Shown here: positions 53,634 through 63,660 of the stretch, one piece after another
Layout of the letters: every line of letters begins with the position of its first letter
Numbering within the stretch: position 1 is the first letter of the stretch
Source: Neovahlkampfia damariscottae
Lineage: Eukaryota; Heterolobosea; Selenaionea; Neovahlkampfiida; Neovahlkampfiidae
Length of the DNA: 64,000 nucleotides
NCBI GenBank assembly: GCA_016618085.1
Contig: JABLTG010000039.1
Span: 56,945 to 120,944 of the forward strand
Direction: 5' to 3'
The notes under the pieces: generated by a model
Told to the model about the DNA's origin: nothing
Databases searched by the model: none
What the model saw: the letters and a program-made list of their open reading frames with translations, nothing else
Made by a program: the position numbers and the translations under genes

Positions 53634-56003
53634 ATGGAAAAGTTAACAAATAACCTTGCTGATAGTAACATCAACTCTTCATATGGAACAGTCATAGGTC
53701 TGATCCTTTTCACAATTTTCAATACAAAACTAAACCTTGGGTTTATAATTTATATGTCTTTTGAACTATTTATTGGGTTTCCGCTGGTACAACATGTATT
53801 CAAAGGTAAATACTCAGAACCAAAAACTATAGTGTTTATGTTTGTCAGAGGTTACCTTGTATCAATTCCACTGTATTAATTATTTTTTTCTAATTTTCAC
53901 AACAGAATTTGTTACTTGCTGCAGTCAGTGGATGCTCTTCTATTACTTTTCATGGTGATGTTAATCAGTAGTAGTGCTTATTTTCCAAATCAAAAATCCA
54001 ATTTTATGAATCATTTATTTTTTATGACACTTCACTCTTACATTGGAGCTATCATGATATTATACTTGAAAGTTTCCTGGGTAAAAACATTAAACATGCT
54101 ATTTTTCACCTATTGGGTTGTTTTTTACATCATATACTTAAAAGAAAACGTCACAACTGTCACAAAGAGACTTGATAAAAATTTAGAAAGTTATGAACAG
54201 ATTTTCGTTCATGTTGAATCGACAATCATGAAATTGAACAAAAAACTAGACATTATTTTCATAAACAAAGACTTTTTTGATTTAAAAAAAGAAGAATTAA
54301 TTGGAAAGAATATCAAAGAATTATTCAATGATAAAGAATTTGAAGAAAAATTAAAAGACATGAAAAAATTACCTTATACTGAAGTTAAAAGAGTTTTTGA
54401 TGAAAAAATTCATTATTTTTGTTGTTCTGGTACAAAAATTGAAGAAGAAAATGAAATTCTTTTAGTACTTGATGATATATCGTATAAGAAGAATGTTGAA
54501 GAAAAAGAAAAATCAAGAATCAAAGCAGTTTCTTCATTAAAAGCAAAAACAGAATTTATTGCGCAAATATCTCATGAAATTAGAAATCCATTACAAGTTA
54601 TCAATTACTGTTCAGAAATTTTGGCTTCTTCAAATTTAGGTGATGAACTTCAAAAAATTACATCTGATATTGTTAGATCATCAAAATTACTAAAAGTTAT
54701 TATTGGTGATATTCTTGATATGTCAAAAATAGAAGTTGGAAAAATGGAATTGACCATTCAAAAATCGAATCTTGAAGAGGCTATTCATGATGCTATTCAT
54801 ATGAACTCTGTAACTGCTTACTCAAAAGGATTAAGAATTTATCATTATTTTGATTTTAATCTTCCAAAATATTTTGAAGGTGACGTTTCAAGATTAATTC
54901 AAGTTATGAATAATTTGATCTCAAATGCAGTTAAATATACTAAAAAAGGATATATTTCAATTTACTCAAAAATGATAAAAAAAGATGATGAAGTAAAATT
55001 TAGATTTGAATGTAAAGACACTGGTATTGGAATTTCAAAAGAAGGTATTGATAAATTGTTCACACCTTTTGAACAAATTCATCAAAATAAATTATCACCA
55101 ACAAATTTCAAAGGATGGGGATTGGGATTATCAATTTGTAAAGCGTTATTCAACTTGATGAATGCTCAATATGGAGTTGAAAGTGAAATAGGTATTGGAT
55201 CAACATTTTGGTTCGAAATTCCATTAAAATCACCAAGTACAGATAATATCAACACAGGTATGCAATTATCTATCCAAAAAGCAATCATTTTGTTTCCACA
55301 TAAAGAATATTCAAATTATCTCATTGGTCTTGCGAAATCATTTGGAATTCAAAAAGCATTTAATGATTTGAATGAATCAATTATGAAAGATTTTGATTAT
55401 CAAAGAGATTTATTAATTTTTGATGAATCAATGTCTCCATTAGTAGAGAAATACGTAAAATCAAGTGTCAAATTTGGTTTTGTAATATCTGAACAGAAGC
55501 ACAAGAAATATGTCAATATGTCACCTCCATTATACATTGTTGAGCTCATTAATACATGTCTTGGTAGATTGTCTGAAAGAAAGAAATCTAGTACTCCAGA
55601 AGTTTTGCAACATTTCAAAATATTGGCAGTGGATGATAATCCAATGATTTTAAAATCAATTAGTCATTTATTGAAAAAATTGAATTTTAGTCAAGTTGGA
55701 ACTGCAAAGAATGGAGTTGAAGCAATTGAATTAATTGAAAAGGAGGACTATCATATTGTTTTAATGGATATTCAAATGCCAACAATGAATGGAATTGAAG
55801 CAACAAAGATAATTAGAGAAATGAAAGATGAATCAAAATCCAAAGTTACAATTATTGCTTTGACAGGAAATGCTATTGAAAAGTCAAAAGAAGATCAATG
55901 TAAAATATGGAGAGTTGATGATATTTTGATGAAGCCTGTAAATAAACAAGAAATTTTGGAAAGTATTGGAAGAAATTTGATGAAATTTGATGAGGATAAT
56001 TGA
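53634..56003 (+). CDS. Membrane hybrid histidine kinase with receiver domain
   Basis: Two exons with the intron at about 53875-53906 give about 780 residues. About six hydrophobic helices fill residues 15-190. A PAS-like stretch follows (LDIIFINKDFFDLKKEELIG). The phospho-acceptor H-box is FIAQISHEIRNPLQVI, the N-box is MNNLISNAVKYTKKG, and the G-boxes are DTGIGIS and GWGLGLSICK. A degenerate receiver lies near 55270-55560, and a complete receiver at the end has AVDDNPMI, VLMDIQMP (phospho-Asp) and ILMKPV. It would sense a signal at a membrane and relay phosphate to an HPt protein not found here. Confidence 0.92.
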
Positions 56004-56041
56004 ATAAAATTTGAATAATTTAATCTCGTTTTTTTTTTTGG

Positions 56042-56048
56042 CCAATCA
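56042..56048 (+). promoter_or_regulatory. CCAATCA promoter element
   Basis: 8 bp before the ATG at 56057. Confidence 0.5.
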
Positions 56049-56056
56049 TTTCGCAA

Positions 56057-57083
56057 ATGGAAGTGAATGAGACAATTGAGAAGTTGTTTCATGAACAACA
56101 TGAAAATTTTACTTCTTCAAGAAATAAGATTGTAAAAATGAAAGAACAAATTGATTTGTTTTTGAAGATTTATCTGAAAGGTATTCTCTTAGCAACAAAT
56201 GAACCAACAAAAAAAAAAATTTCCAAAAATTTAACTTCGAAAGTTCTTTTAATATTAATTTCTAATCAATTAGGAAAACATAACAAAATTTTATTTGTTT
56301 GAAGAAAAGATAAAGATTAGAATAGCTGGTGATCCAAATTTGATGAAAGGAACTTTAACTTCAACAAAATTTATACCTGAAAAAATACATCAATATTTGA
56401 TAAAAATATATTCTCAGATTATGAATTTACAAGAATATATTGATCAATTTAACAATTTTGATTTAAAAGATTTTAAATTTTTACATTTTGGAAAAGTTGA
56501 AAAATTAAATTTGAAAGACATAAAGTTTGAACAATACAAAAAATATAAAATTGATACTCTGAAAACTATTCATGAGGAATGGAATAAAAAAGATTTGAGA
56601 GCTTTTATTAATGAATTTGAGTCAAAAGAACGTCTATTTTTTGATAAACAGGTTCGCATTTTTATTTGTAAATTACCAAAAGATTTTTTGTGATAAATTC
56701 ACAATTGAAAAGAAAAAAAAGAAAGAAATTAAAACAAAAAAGCAATTCAAATGGGAGAAATTATTAGAATCGATGCAATATCAATCTGGAAAACTCAATG
56801 AAGAAATTGATGAGAAAATAGAAAAAATTGAAGAAAATACTGAACGTGAAGGTGAAAAATCAGAATTTGAATCATTTTCAACAATATTCCACAAACTCTA
56901 TGAAAATTTATTCATTTACAATCAAACACCACAATGTATCTTATTTTTTCTAAAAAATTTTCGACAGATTACACAAATCCAAGGGAAATAAGGTCAGTAT
57001 TATCATCAGATCAATCTGATGATTTCAAAGAAAACGCGATCATTGATTACATAAAACAAAATTTGAATCCTTCATTTTTATAA
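56057..57083 (+). CDS. Unrecognised coiled-coil protein
   Basis: An N-terminal exon (MEVNETIEKLFHEQHENFTS) is followed by exons rich in Lys and Glu (YLFEEKIKIRIAGDPNLMKG, FNNFDLKDFKFLHFGKVEKL, KKQFKWEKLLESMQYQSGKL). A last intron at about 56936-56969 joins PQY to YTNPREIRSVLSS, and the protein ends IKQNLNPSFL. The junction after the first exon (about 56180-56271) does not keep frame with an obvious GT-AG pair, so the model is provisional. The context offers no functional clue. Confidence 0.5.
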
Positions 57084-57179
57084 GACTTTGAAAGTATTTT
57101 AAAAAAAATCCAAACTTATAAAGGAGGAACAGAATCTCTTTTTCACAATAAATTTGAAAATAAACTTTTTTTTTTTCAA

Positions 57180-57186
57180 CCAATCA
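57180..57186 (+). promoter_or_regulatory. CCAATCA promoter element
   Basis: 32 bp before the F-box/LRR gene ATG at 57219. Confidence 0.5.
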
Positions 57187-57218
57187 CAAATTTCCTTTTT
57201 TCAACCATATCCTGATAC

Positions 57219-58340
57219 ATGGCCAAAGAACAACTAAAGAAGAAATATTTGGAGCTGTTAAAAGATAACTATGAACCAAAAGACAACACAAAATTTAAAA
57301 AAAGAAGAAAAAACCAAAAGACTGTTGACAACAATGACTTGACTTTTTATTTTCAAATGATACCTTTAGATCTTCACCAAAACATTATTTCATATGTACC
57401 TTTTTTCGATATTTTCAAGAATATCTCCAAAGTTTGTAAATTCTGGAACCAAATATCTTTGAGTGAACAAAGTTATTTTTGGAACCAAACTTCAATTGTC
57501 ATTTTTGCCTCTCACAGAATGGTGGAAAAAAAATTTTTCGAAAAATTTAAAAATTTGAAAGATATAAAATTTGAATTTTCGATACCATGTCTTGAATGGT
57601 TAAAAAACAATTCAAAAACAATTGAAAGATTAGAATTGAAAAATTCAAATGTGAAAGATGATGCAGTGGAATTTTGGAAATTAATGTCAAATTTAGAACA
57701 ACTTAAATCCTTCATTGTTACAGATTCATCAGGTTTTTTGCTGAAAATACCTCATGATAACTGTTTCGGTTCTGAAAAACCTAAATTAACATTTCAATCT
57801 CTCAGCATATCAAATTGTACATTTACGGATATCCAATTCCAACAACTCATAAATTTATTCAATCAAGATGGAATTCAACATTTATATTTGACAAATTGTC
57901 CAAAAGTTTCTGGAGAATTCTTGAAGACTTTAGGAGATGCAAATATTCATTTATCATCACTAAGTATTTCAAGTTGCAGCGGTATCAGTACGTTAAAATT
58001 GAAAGAATATTGTTTTTTAGATAAAAATTTAAGAGTTTTAGATCTATCTGGATTGAAATCATTCCCAAAGATTCCAGAAGATCTATTTGAAGCAACACCA
58101 AAGTTATTGAAATTATCATTGAAAAATAATGGATCTTTTGCCAGTTTTATTCAGTTTTTAAATTCAATTTCTTGTCTAAAATCTCTAAAAGAACTTGACA
58201 TTTCACAAAGTTTTATCTATGGAGTGGACATTGATGAAACAAAGATGCACATGATCAGAAGAAATAATCCAAGCCTGACATATTTAACTACAAATGAAGG
58301 AAGATTTGAGATTTTCAATAAAAAATTCTATGAACAATAA
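57219..58340 (+). CDS. F-box/LRR protein
   Basis: A single exon of 373 residues. A basic N-terminus is followed by an F-box at residues about 47-85 (MIPLDLHQNIISYVPFFDIF ... VCKFWNQIS). The rest is leucine-rich repeats of the RNI type (LTNCPKVSGEFLKTLGD, LSSLSISSCSGI, LRVLDLSGLKSF, LKELDISQSFIYGV). F-box/LRR proteins recruit substrates to SCF ubiquitin ligases. CCAATCA lies upstream, and another precedes the next gene. Confidence 0.82.
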   Translation: MAKEQLKKKYLELLKDNYEPKDNTKFKKRRKNQKTVDNNDLTFYFQMIPLDLHQNIISYVPFFDIFKNISKVCKFWNQISLSEQSYFWNQTSIVIFASHRMVEKKFFEKFKNLKDIKFEFSIPCLEWLKNNSKTIERLELKNSNVKDDAVEFWKLMSNLEQLKSFIVTDSSGFLLKIPHDNCFGSEKPKLTFQSLSISNCTFTDIQFQQLINLFNQDGIQHLYLTNCPKVSGEFLKTLGDANIHLSSLSISSCSGISTLKLKEYCFLDKNLRVLDLSGLKSFPKIPEDLFEATPKLLKLSLKNNGSFASFIQFLNSISCLKSLKELDISQSFIYGVDIDETKMHMIRRNNPSLTYLTTNEGRFEIFNKKFYEQ

Positions 58341-58368
58341 ACTAAAGCTTTACTATTCAAATTCTCAA

Positions 58369-58375
58369 CCAATCA
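58369..58375 (+). promoter_or_regulatory. CCAATCA promoter element
   Basis: 13 bp before the acyl-CoA oxidase ATG at 58389. Confidence 0.5.
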
Positions 58376-58388
58376 AATTAACCAGAAA

Positions 58389-60471
58389 ATGTTGAAAAAG
58401 GAAAGAGAACAATCAACTTTTGATGTCAGAGAAATGACGCATTTTTTAAATTGTGGCAAGGAATGGACAGAATTGTTGGAAAAAGCTGGTTTGATGCTCC
58501 AAAGAGATCCATACCTCTTTAAAAAAAACTTTTTTGATTTGACAAAAAAAGAGAATTTAGAAAAAACTATTGAACAAACAAAAAGATACTCACATATTTT
58601 ACAAGTGATTTCAAAAAAAGATCCACTTTTAAACAAAGCTTTGGATCACATGATCAATGAATACGACAGGAGTTTTCAAATGAAAACTTATGTTCATGTT
58701 AAATTATTTTATGAAACAATTTGGAGTCAAGGAACAGAAGAACAGTTTAAAAAATGGGAAGAAAAGATTTTAAAATGGGATGTTGTTGGTTGTTTTGCCA
58801 TGACAGAACTTGGTCATTCTTCATTTTTAAGAGGCTTGGAAACTACTGCTACTTTTGACTTGGAAAATGATGAGTTTGTTATAAATTCGTAAGACACTTT
58901 TTGTTGAGATTTATATATTTTTTAGACCAACTTTGACTTCTACAAGTATTTTTTTAAAATTTAATTTTTCTAATTTATAGAATGGTGGATTGGAATGGCT
59001 GGTTATTCAGCGACACATACTGTAGCTCTATGTCAAGTGTATTCACAAGGAAAGAATTGTGGGATTCATTGGCTCATTGTTCCACTTAGAGACGTTAAAA
59101 CAGGACAATTAATGCCAGGTGTCACTTGTGGTTCATTAGGCTCAAAAATGGGTAATTACCTTGATGAATTAATATCATTTTTATACAGGAAGAGATGGTT
59201 TAGATAATGGTTGGATTCAATTTTCAAGTGTTAGAATTCCAAAGGATAACTTTTTATCACGTTGGGCACAAGTTGATTCAAAAACAGGTGATTTTCATCC
59301 TTCAGCAAACCCTGCTCTTTCATATTTAACTCTAATAGGAGAACGTATTCTTGCACTTCCTGCTGTTGTTAGTCATACAAGTCAATGTATTACAATTGCT
59401 GTGAGATATGGAGCTTTTCGTCAACAAGGAGAAAACAATCAACAAATTTTAGACTTTCAAACACATCAATATAACTTGATGCCAATTATTGCTAATACTT
59501 ATATCTTTAAAATTGTTTCAACAAAATTGTTATCAAATTGGGAAGAAACATTGAAATTACAAAATGATCCAAAAGGAAAATTCAAGTTTTTTAGTTTAAT
59601 TCAAGACTTTCATGCTGTATCTGCGTGTCTCAAAGCGAATGGTGGATATTGGGGGACAGAAGCATTGGAACTATGTCGAAGATCAATGGGTGGCCATGCA
59701 TATTCTGCTTATAATGCGATTGCAGGTCACATTGGTGATTATGGTGTTATTACAACAGGTGGAGGAGATAATATTGTTTTGGCACAACAACACGGAAGAT
59801 ATTTATTCAGTGCATATAAAAAAGCATTAAAAGATAAAAAAATTCTTGGATCATGTTCGTTCTTAAATCATCACAAAGTGATTTGTGAAAACTCAAAATT
59901 CAAAGCAAATTCAAAAGATGAAGTAGTAAATTTAGATTACCAAATGAAAGCATTTCAATATTTAACCATTAAATCATTAGATACATTGCTAAAAAAAGTG
60001 AATGTTGATTTGAAATGTGGAAAGAAAAATGATGAAATTTGGAATAATCATATGATGGAATTGATTGATATTTCAAAAATTCATTTCTATTGTTTTTGTT
60101 TTGAAAGTTTTAATGAAACATTTAAATTAATCAATGATACAAGACTTAAAAATGCGTTACAAGATTTATTCATTTTATTTGGATTAAAAGGATTAGAAGT
60201 GAATCTTTCATTTTTACTTCAATATGAATTTGTATCTAATGAACAAGTCAATTGGATAAAAAATCAAGTTATTTTGTACTGTAAAAAAATCAGAATTAAC
60301 GCTGTTTCTCTTGTTGATGCTTTTCATCATCCTGATTTTGTGATTAAATCTCCATTGGGAAAATACGAACCTTCTTATGAAGAATATTTCAAAATGATCA
60401 ATGAGTCAAATTCAAACATGAAAATAAATTACTGGGAAAAAGAAATTAAACCATTAACTTCAAAAATATAA
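58389..60471 (+). CDS. Acyl-CoA oxidase
   Basis: Four exons; introns at about 58889-58924, 58944-58980 and 59151-59189. The N-terminal alpha domain is followed by CFAMTELGHSSFLRGLETTATF and WWIGMAGYSATHTVALCQVY, the flavin-binding strands of acyl-CoA oxidases. Next are GVTCGSLGSKMG, GALDNGWIQF-like RDGLDNGWIQF, and GGHAYSAYNAIAGHIGDYGV with TTGGGDNIVLAQQHGRYL. The enzyme makes trans-2-enoyl-CoA and H2O2 in peroxisomal beta-oxidation. The C-terminus ends LTSKI; SKI is a variant of the PTS1 tripeptide SKL. Confidence 0.93.
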
Positions 60472-60494
60472 CAAGAATAGAAGTTTTTTATCAT

Positions 60495-60501
60495 CCAATC
60501 A
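60495..60501 (+). promoter_or_regulatory. CCAATCA promoter element
   Basis: 46 bp before the RGS-START gene ATG at 60548. Confidence 0.45.
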
Positions 60502-60547
60502 AATTAATTTATTTTTTTTTTGTGCGACACAAACAACAAGCTGAAGA

Positions 60548-62174
60548 ATGTCAGAAAATAAAGTTGATAACCAAAACTTTTTTGTACATTTTCTGTCTGT
60601 TTTTACAGTTCCAGAGATGAACAAAGCCTTTCAAACTTACTTAAAACTTATTGAAAAAATTGAAGATTTTAGATTCATTGAAAGAATAGACGAGTTATTA
60701 AACTTAAAAAAAAATACAGAAGTGATTAAAACATTATGGCAATTTCAATATGATTATTTATCAAAAAATTCACTTATAAAAATACCCTTACCTGATAGTT
60801 ATAAGAACGAAGCAAACAATCTTTTAACACCACAATTTGAATCAAATAACCTGGATCAATGGGTGATTGAAAAAAATCTGAGTGATATTTTAGAACCACT
60901 TCGAGAATATATGGTTCAATTATTAAGATTAGATGTTTTTCCAAGGTTTATAAATTCAGAATTTTGTACAGAAGTTTTACAGAAATTTCCAAATGATGAC
61001 AGAATATTTTTTCCAAAAACAGCACAAAAATTCGATTTTTCAGATGAAGATTTTAAAGAACCTATCATAACTGAAAAAGATTGGAACTTCATGAAAGCTC
61101 TTTTATTTCATTCTTTGGATTTTAATGTTCGTTTATTTTTTTTTCTCATTTTTTTTTGAAAAGGTTATTGAATCAAAACAGAATTATTTCATTGATGGAA
61201 GATATTATTATTCAACATTGAATTATTGTCCTGGTGTTTCTTTTTTTAAAAATCCAGTTTGTTTAAAATTTGAATTTGTTTTACCTTATTCATTTGATAA
61301 ATTAATATCAGCATTAGCCCCTTTAGATTCAATTTATCAAACAGATCCAATGACAACCAATGTTCAAGTAATTCAAACATCATTGTTAATTTTTTTCAAA
61401 AAAAGGTATTAAAATCATATTCCAGTGAAAAAATGTCAAAAAAATCACAAAATGCAACGAAATGTGGAATGCTGGAAATTTGTGGTGATGAAATATATCC
61501 TTTTCCTTTAAATTTTTTGAACCCTCGAAAATGGTTTTCATGTACTTCTTGGGATTTTGATCCAAAAACAAAAACACTTTTTAGAATATCAAAACCGTAT
61601 TTACATGATTTTATAAAAGATATAAATTTACAATCAAAACATTCTTTTGAAGTTTGTGTTGATAAAAAATCAAGAAAAATTGAGAAGAAATCATGTTTGT
61701 TATTGTTCTCTTTTACAATGACCTCAATTCGTAAAATTGCAGATAATTTAACACAGTACACACAAACTAATTGTAATGAAAAAGTATCTTTTTTTTAACA
61801 TTTTAGATTTTGATATCAATGGAATTGGTAATATGATCCAGACGACTTTTATAAAAAAACTAGCGACGACCAGAGGAGAAGGATTGGCAAAAAATTTGAA
61901 AAAATTAGTTGAGAAATCAAATGAAAATATTTTTGAAAAATCAGATGATAAATTGGTTAATATGTTGAAAGAACTTGATATTAAAGAAATACAAAATGAT
62001 TTTGAAAAAGAGATGAGCAAATTAGATGATATCTCAAGAAGAGATGTTAGAAGAGCATATTCAATTTTACCATCTGCTCCTCCTGATGATTATAGGTCGA
62101 AAAAATTCAAAAGAAAGTATTCAGGTAAACTTAGTGTTGATGAGGTTCCTTTTTTTGAAGATGAAAAGAAATAA
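60548..62174 (+). CDS. RGS domain plus START lipid-binding domain protein
   Basis: Four exons with introns at about 61128-61163, 61388-61406 or nearby, and 61776-61806. Residues 10-140 have the RGS nine-helix pattern (MNKAFQTYLKLIEKIEDFRF ... VQLLRLDVFPRFINSEFC). After a hinge, residues about 190-430 look like a START domain (YYYSTLNYCPGVSFFKNPVC, CGMLEICGDEIYPFPLNFLN, and a helical end KLATTRGEGLAKNLKKLVEK). The last 60 residues are charged. RGS-START fusions would link G-protein signalling to lipid binding. Confidence 0.65.
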
Positions 62175-62233
62175 AAATCTAATTGGTCAATTAATTTTCC
62201 GAACCAATTGTTTTTTTTCATTTTTTCACAAAA

Positions 62234-63439
62234 ATGTTTCGTCAACAACAAAAACAAATTTTGGTGTTGGTACAAAAAAATGGAAATTTAACAAGAAACT
62301 TCCATAACAGAAGATACAGAGGAAGAAAAAATCCAAGAGAATCCAATGATGAAACACGTGTTAGTGAAACATCAACACATGAAGAAATTACAAATCCAAA
62401 AAATTTTCCAAATTTAAAAAAAGGTGAAATTCCAAATGTTAATAGACCAAAACCAACTTTTGAATTTTTAAACTCAAAAAAAAAAAAAACTTTCAAAAAA
62501 GTTAAAAAACAAAAAATTTCAGAAGAAGAATTCGACAGAAAAGTTTCTGAACACATGACAAAAGAAAGAGGTGGTGGAAGCAATAATTTTGATCATGGAA
62601 TTACAGAAGGAATGAAAGATTTTTACGAAGGAATTGAAAGAACAAACCCACAAGCTTTTGAACAAGGTTTTGAAATCAATAAAGATACAAGTGGTTGGTT
62701 ATTTAGAGATTCACCTGAATTACTACAAAAAAAACCAGGTGTCAAATTTGAACAAAAATTATTAGAATACAGAAAAGGAGATTTGATTGACCCAAAAAGA
62801 TGGAAAGATACTTATAAAGAAAATGTCAACAAATTACCATTATTCATTAAGAAACCAAAAGATCCTTTCAGAGCAAATCCACATTTAATCAGAAGAATTT
62901 CATATAAAGATCCTTCTCTTTTATATAAATTTTTAACACCAACTGGAAAAATTCAAAATAATAGATACACAGGTGTACGTTGGAAAACACAAAGAAAAAT
63001 CAAAACTGAAATTAAAAAAGCAAGATTTTTAGGTATTATTTCATTTGTTTCAAATCCTGAATACAAATTTGGAAATCAATATCAACCATCCATTCCAATA
63101 CCAGATTTATATGACATTGATGCAAAAATTGAAAGAGATGAAAAAGAAGCAAAATTTGCAGAAGAATTAGAATCAAGACATAAAGATCATTTGAAAAATT
63201 ATTTGAAAAATTTAGAAAATGATATTTCTTATGGCTATTCTGATCAAACTTCAAAAATTATTTCAAATCCAAAAATTTCAAATAAAAAGATTCAAAATGA
63301 AATTAGAGGTAGATTAGATGGACAAATGAAAGAAAAACAAAAAGAAATTGAATTTGTTGATAAATCTGAAGAATTTGATATTCCAAATAAATTGGTTAAA
63401 AAATTGAATCATCTTTCATTGAAAAATAAACTTTTTTAA
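62234..63439 (+). CDS. Mitochondrial ribosomal protein bS18m with long extensions
   Basis: A single exon of 401 residues. The N-terminus (MFRQQQKQILVLVQKNGNLTRNF) is a plausible mitochondrial presequence. Residues about 215-275 match bS18: RISYKDPSLLYKFLTPTGKI, NNRYTGVRWKTQRKIKTEIKK, ARFLGII. Bacterial bS18 is only about 75 residues, so roughly 210 residues precede and 125 follow the core. Such expansions are known for protist mitoribosomes. Confidence 0.75.
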   Translation: MFRQQQKQILVLVQKNGNLTRNFHNRRYRGRKNPRESNDETRVSETSTHEEITNPKNFPNLKKGEIPNVNRPKPTFEFLNSKKKKTFKKVKKQKISEEEFDRKVSEHMTKERGGGSNNFDHGITEGMKDFYEGIERTNPQAFEQGFEINKDTSGWLFRDSPELLQKKPGVKFEQKLLEYRKGDLIDPKRWKDTYKENVNKLPLFIKKPKDPFRANPHLIRRISYKDPSLLYKFLTPTGKIQNNRYTGVRWKTQRKIKTEIKKARFLGIISFVSNPEYKFGNQYQPSIPIPDLYDIDAKIERDEKEAKFAEELESRHKDHLKNYLKNLENDISYGYSDQTSKIISNPKISNKKIQNEIRGRLDGQMKEKQKEIEFVDKSEEFDIPNKLVKKLNHLSLKNKLF

Positions 63440-63550
63440 ATCCTTATTATTTTAATTGACACTTTTCACAAGTATACCATATTTTGATTGTCTATTTTTT
63501 AACCAGTCAGATTAAAAAGGTGGGTTCAAAAGATAAATTGTAGGGTTTCC
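63440..63550. other. Intergenic flank of Fanzor copy 2
   Basis: No gene. Immediately next to the element end the minus strand reads GGAAACCCTACAATTTATCT, the predicted guide segment. Confidence 0.3.
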
Positions 63551-63660
63551 GCTATCTTAAAACTGACTTTTCCGTTCATTCTGATTAATCAGACCAGACA
63601 TTAAAATCAAGGTTTCTTTCGGGATAGGACCGTCGCCAGCAGTACTGGCAGTTTTTGGAT
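63551..63660 (-). ncRNA. Candidate guide-RNA scaffold at the 3' end of Fanzor copy 2
   Basis: The same GC-rich hairpin as copy 1 (GCCAG/CTGGC with loop cagta, 63635-63649) and the same terminal GTCAGTTTTAAGATAGC, interrupted by the 18-bp insertion. Inferred from position only. Confidence 0.35.
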
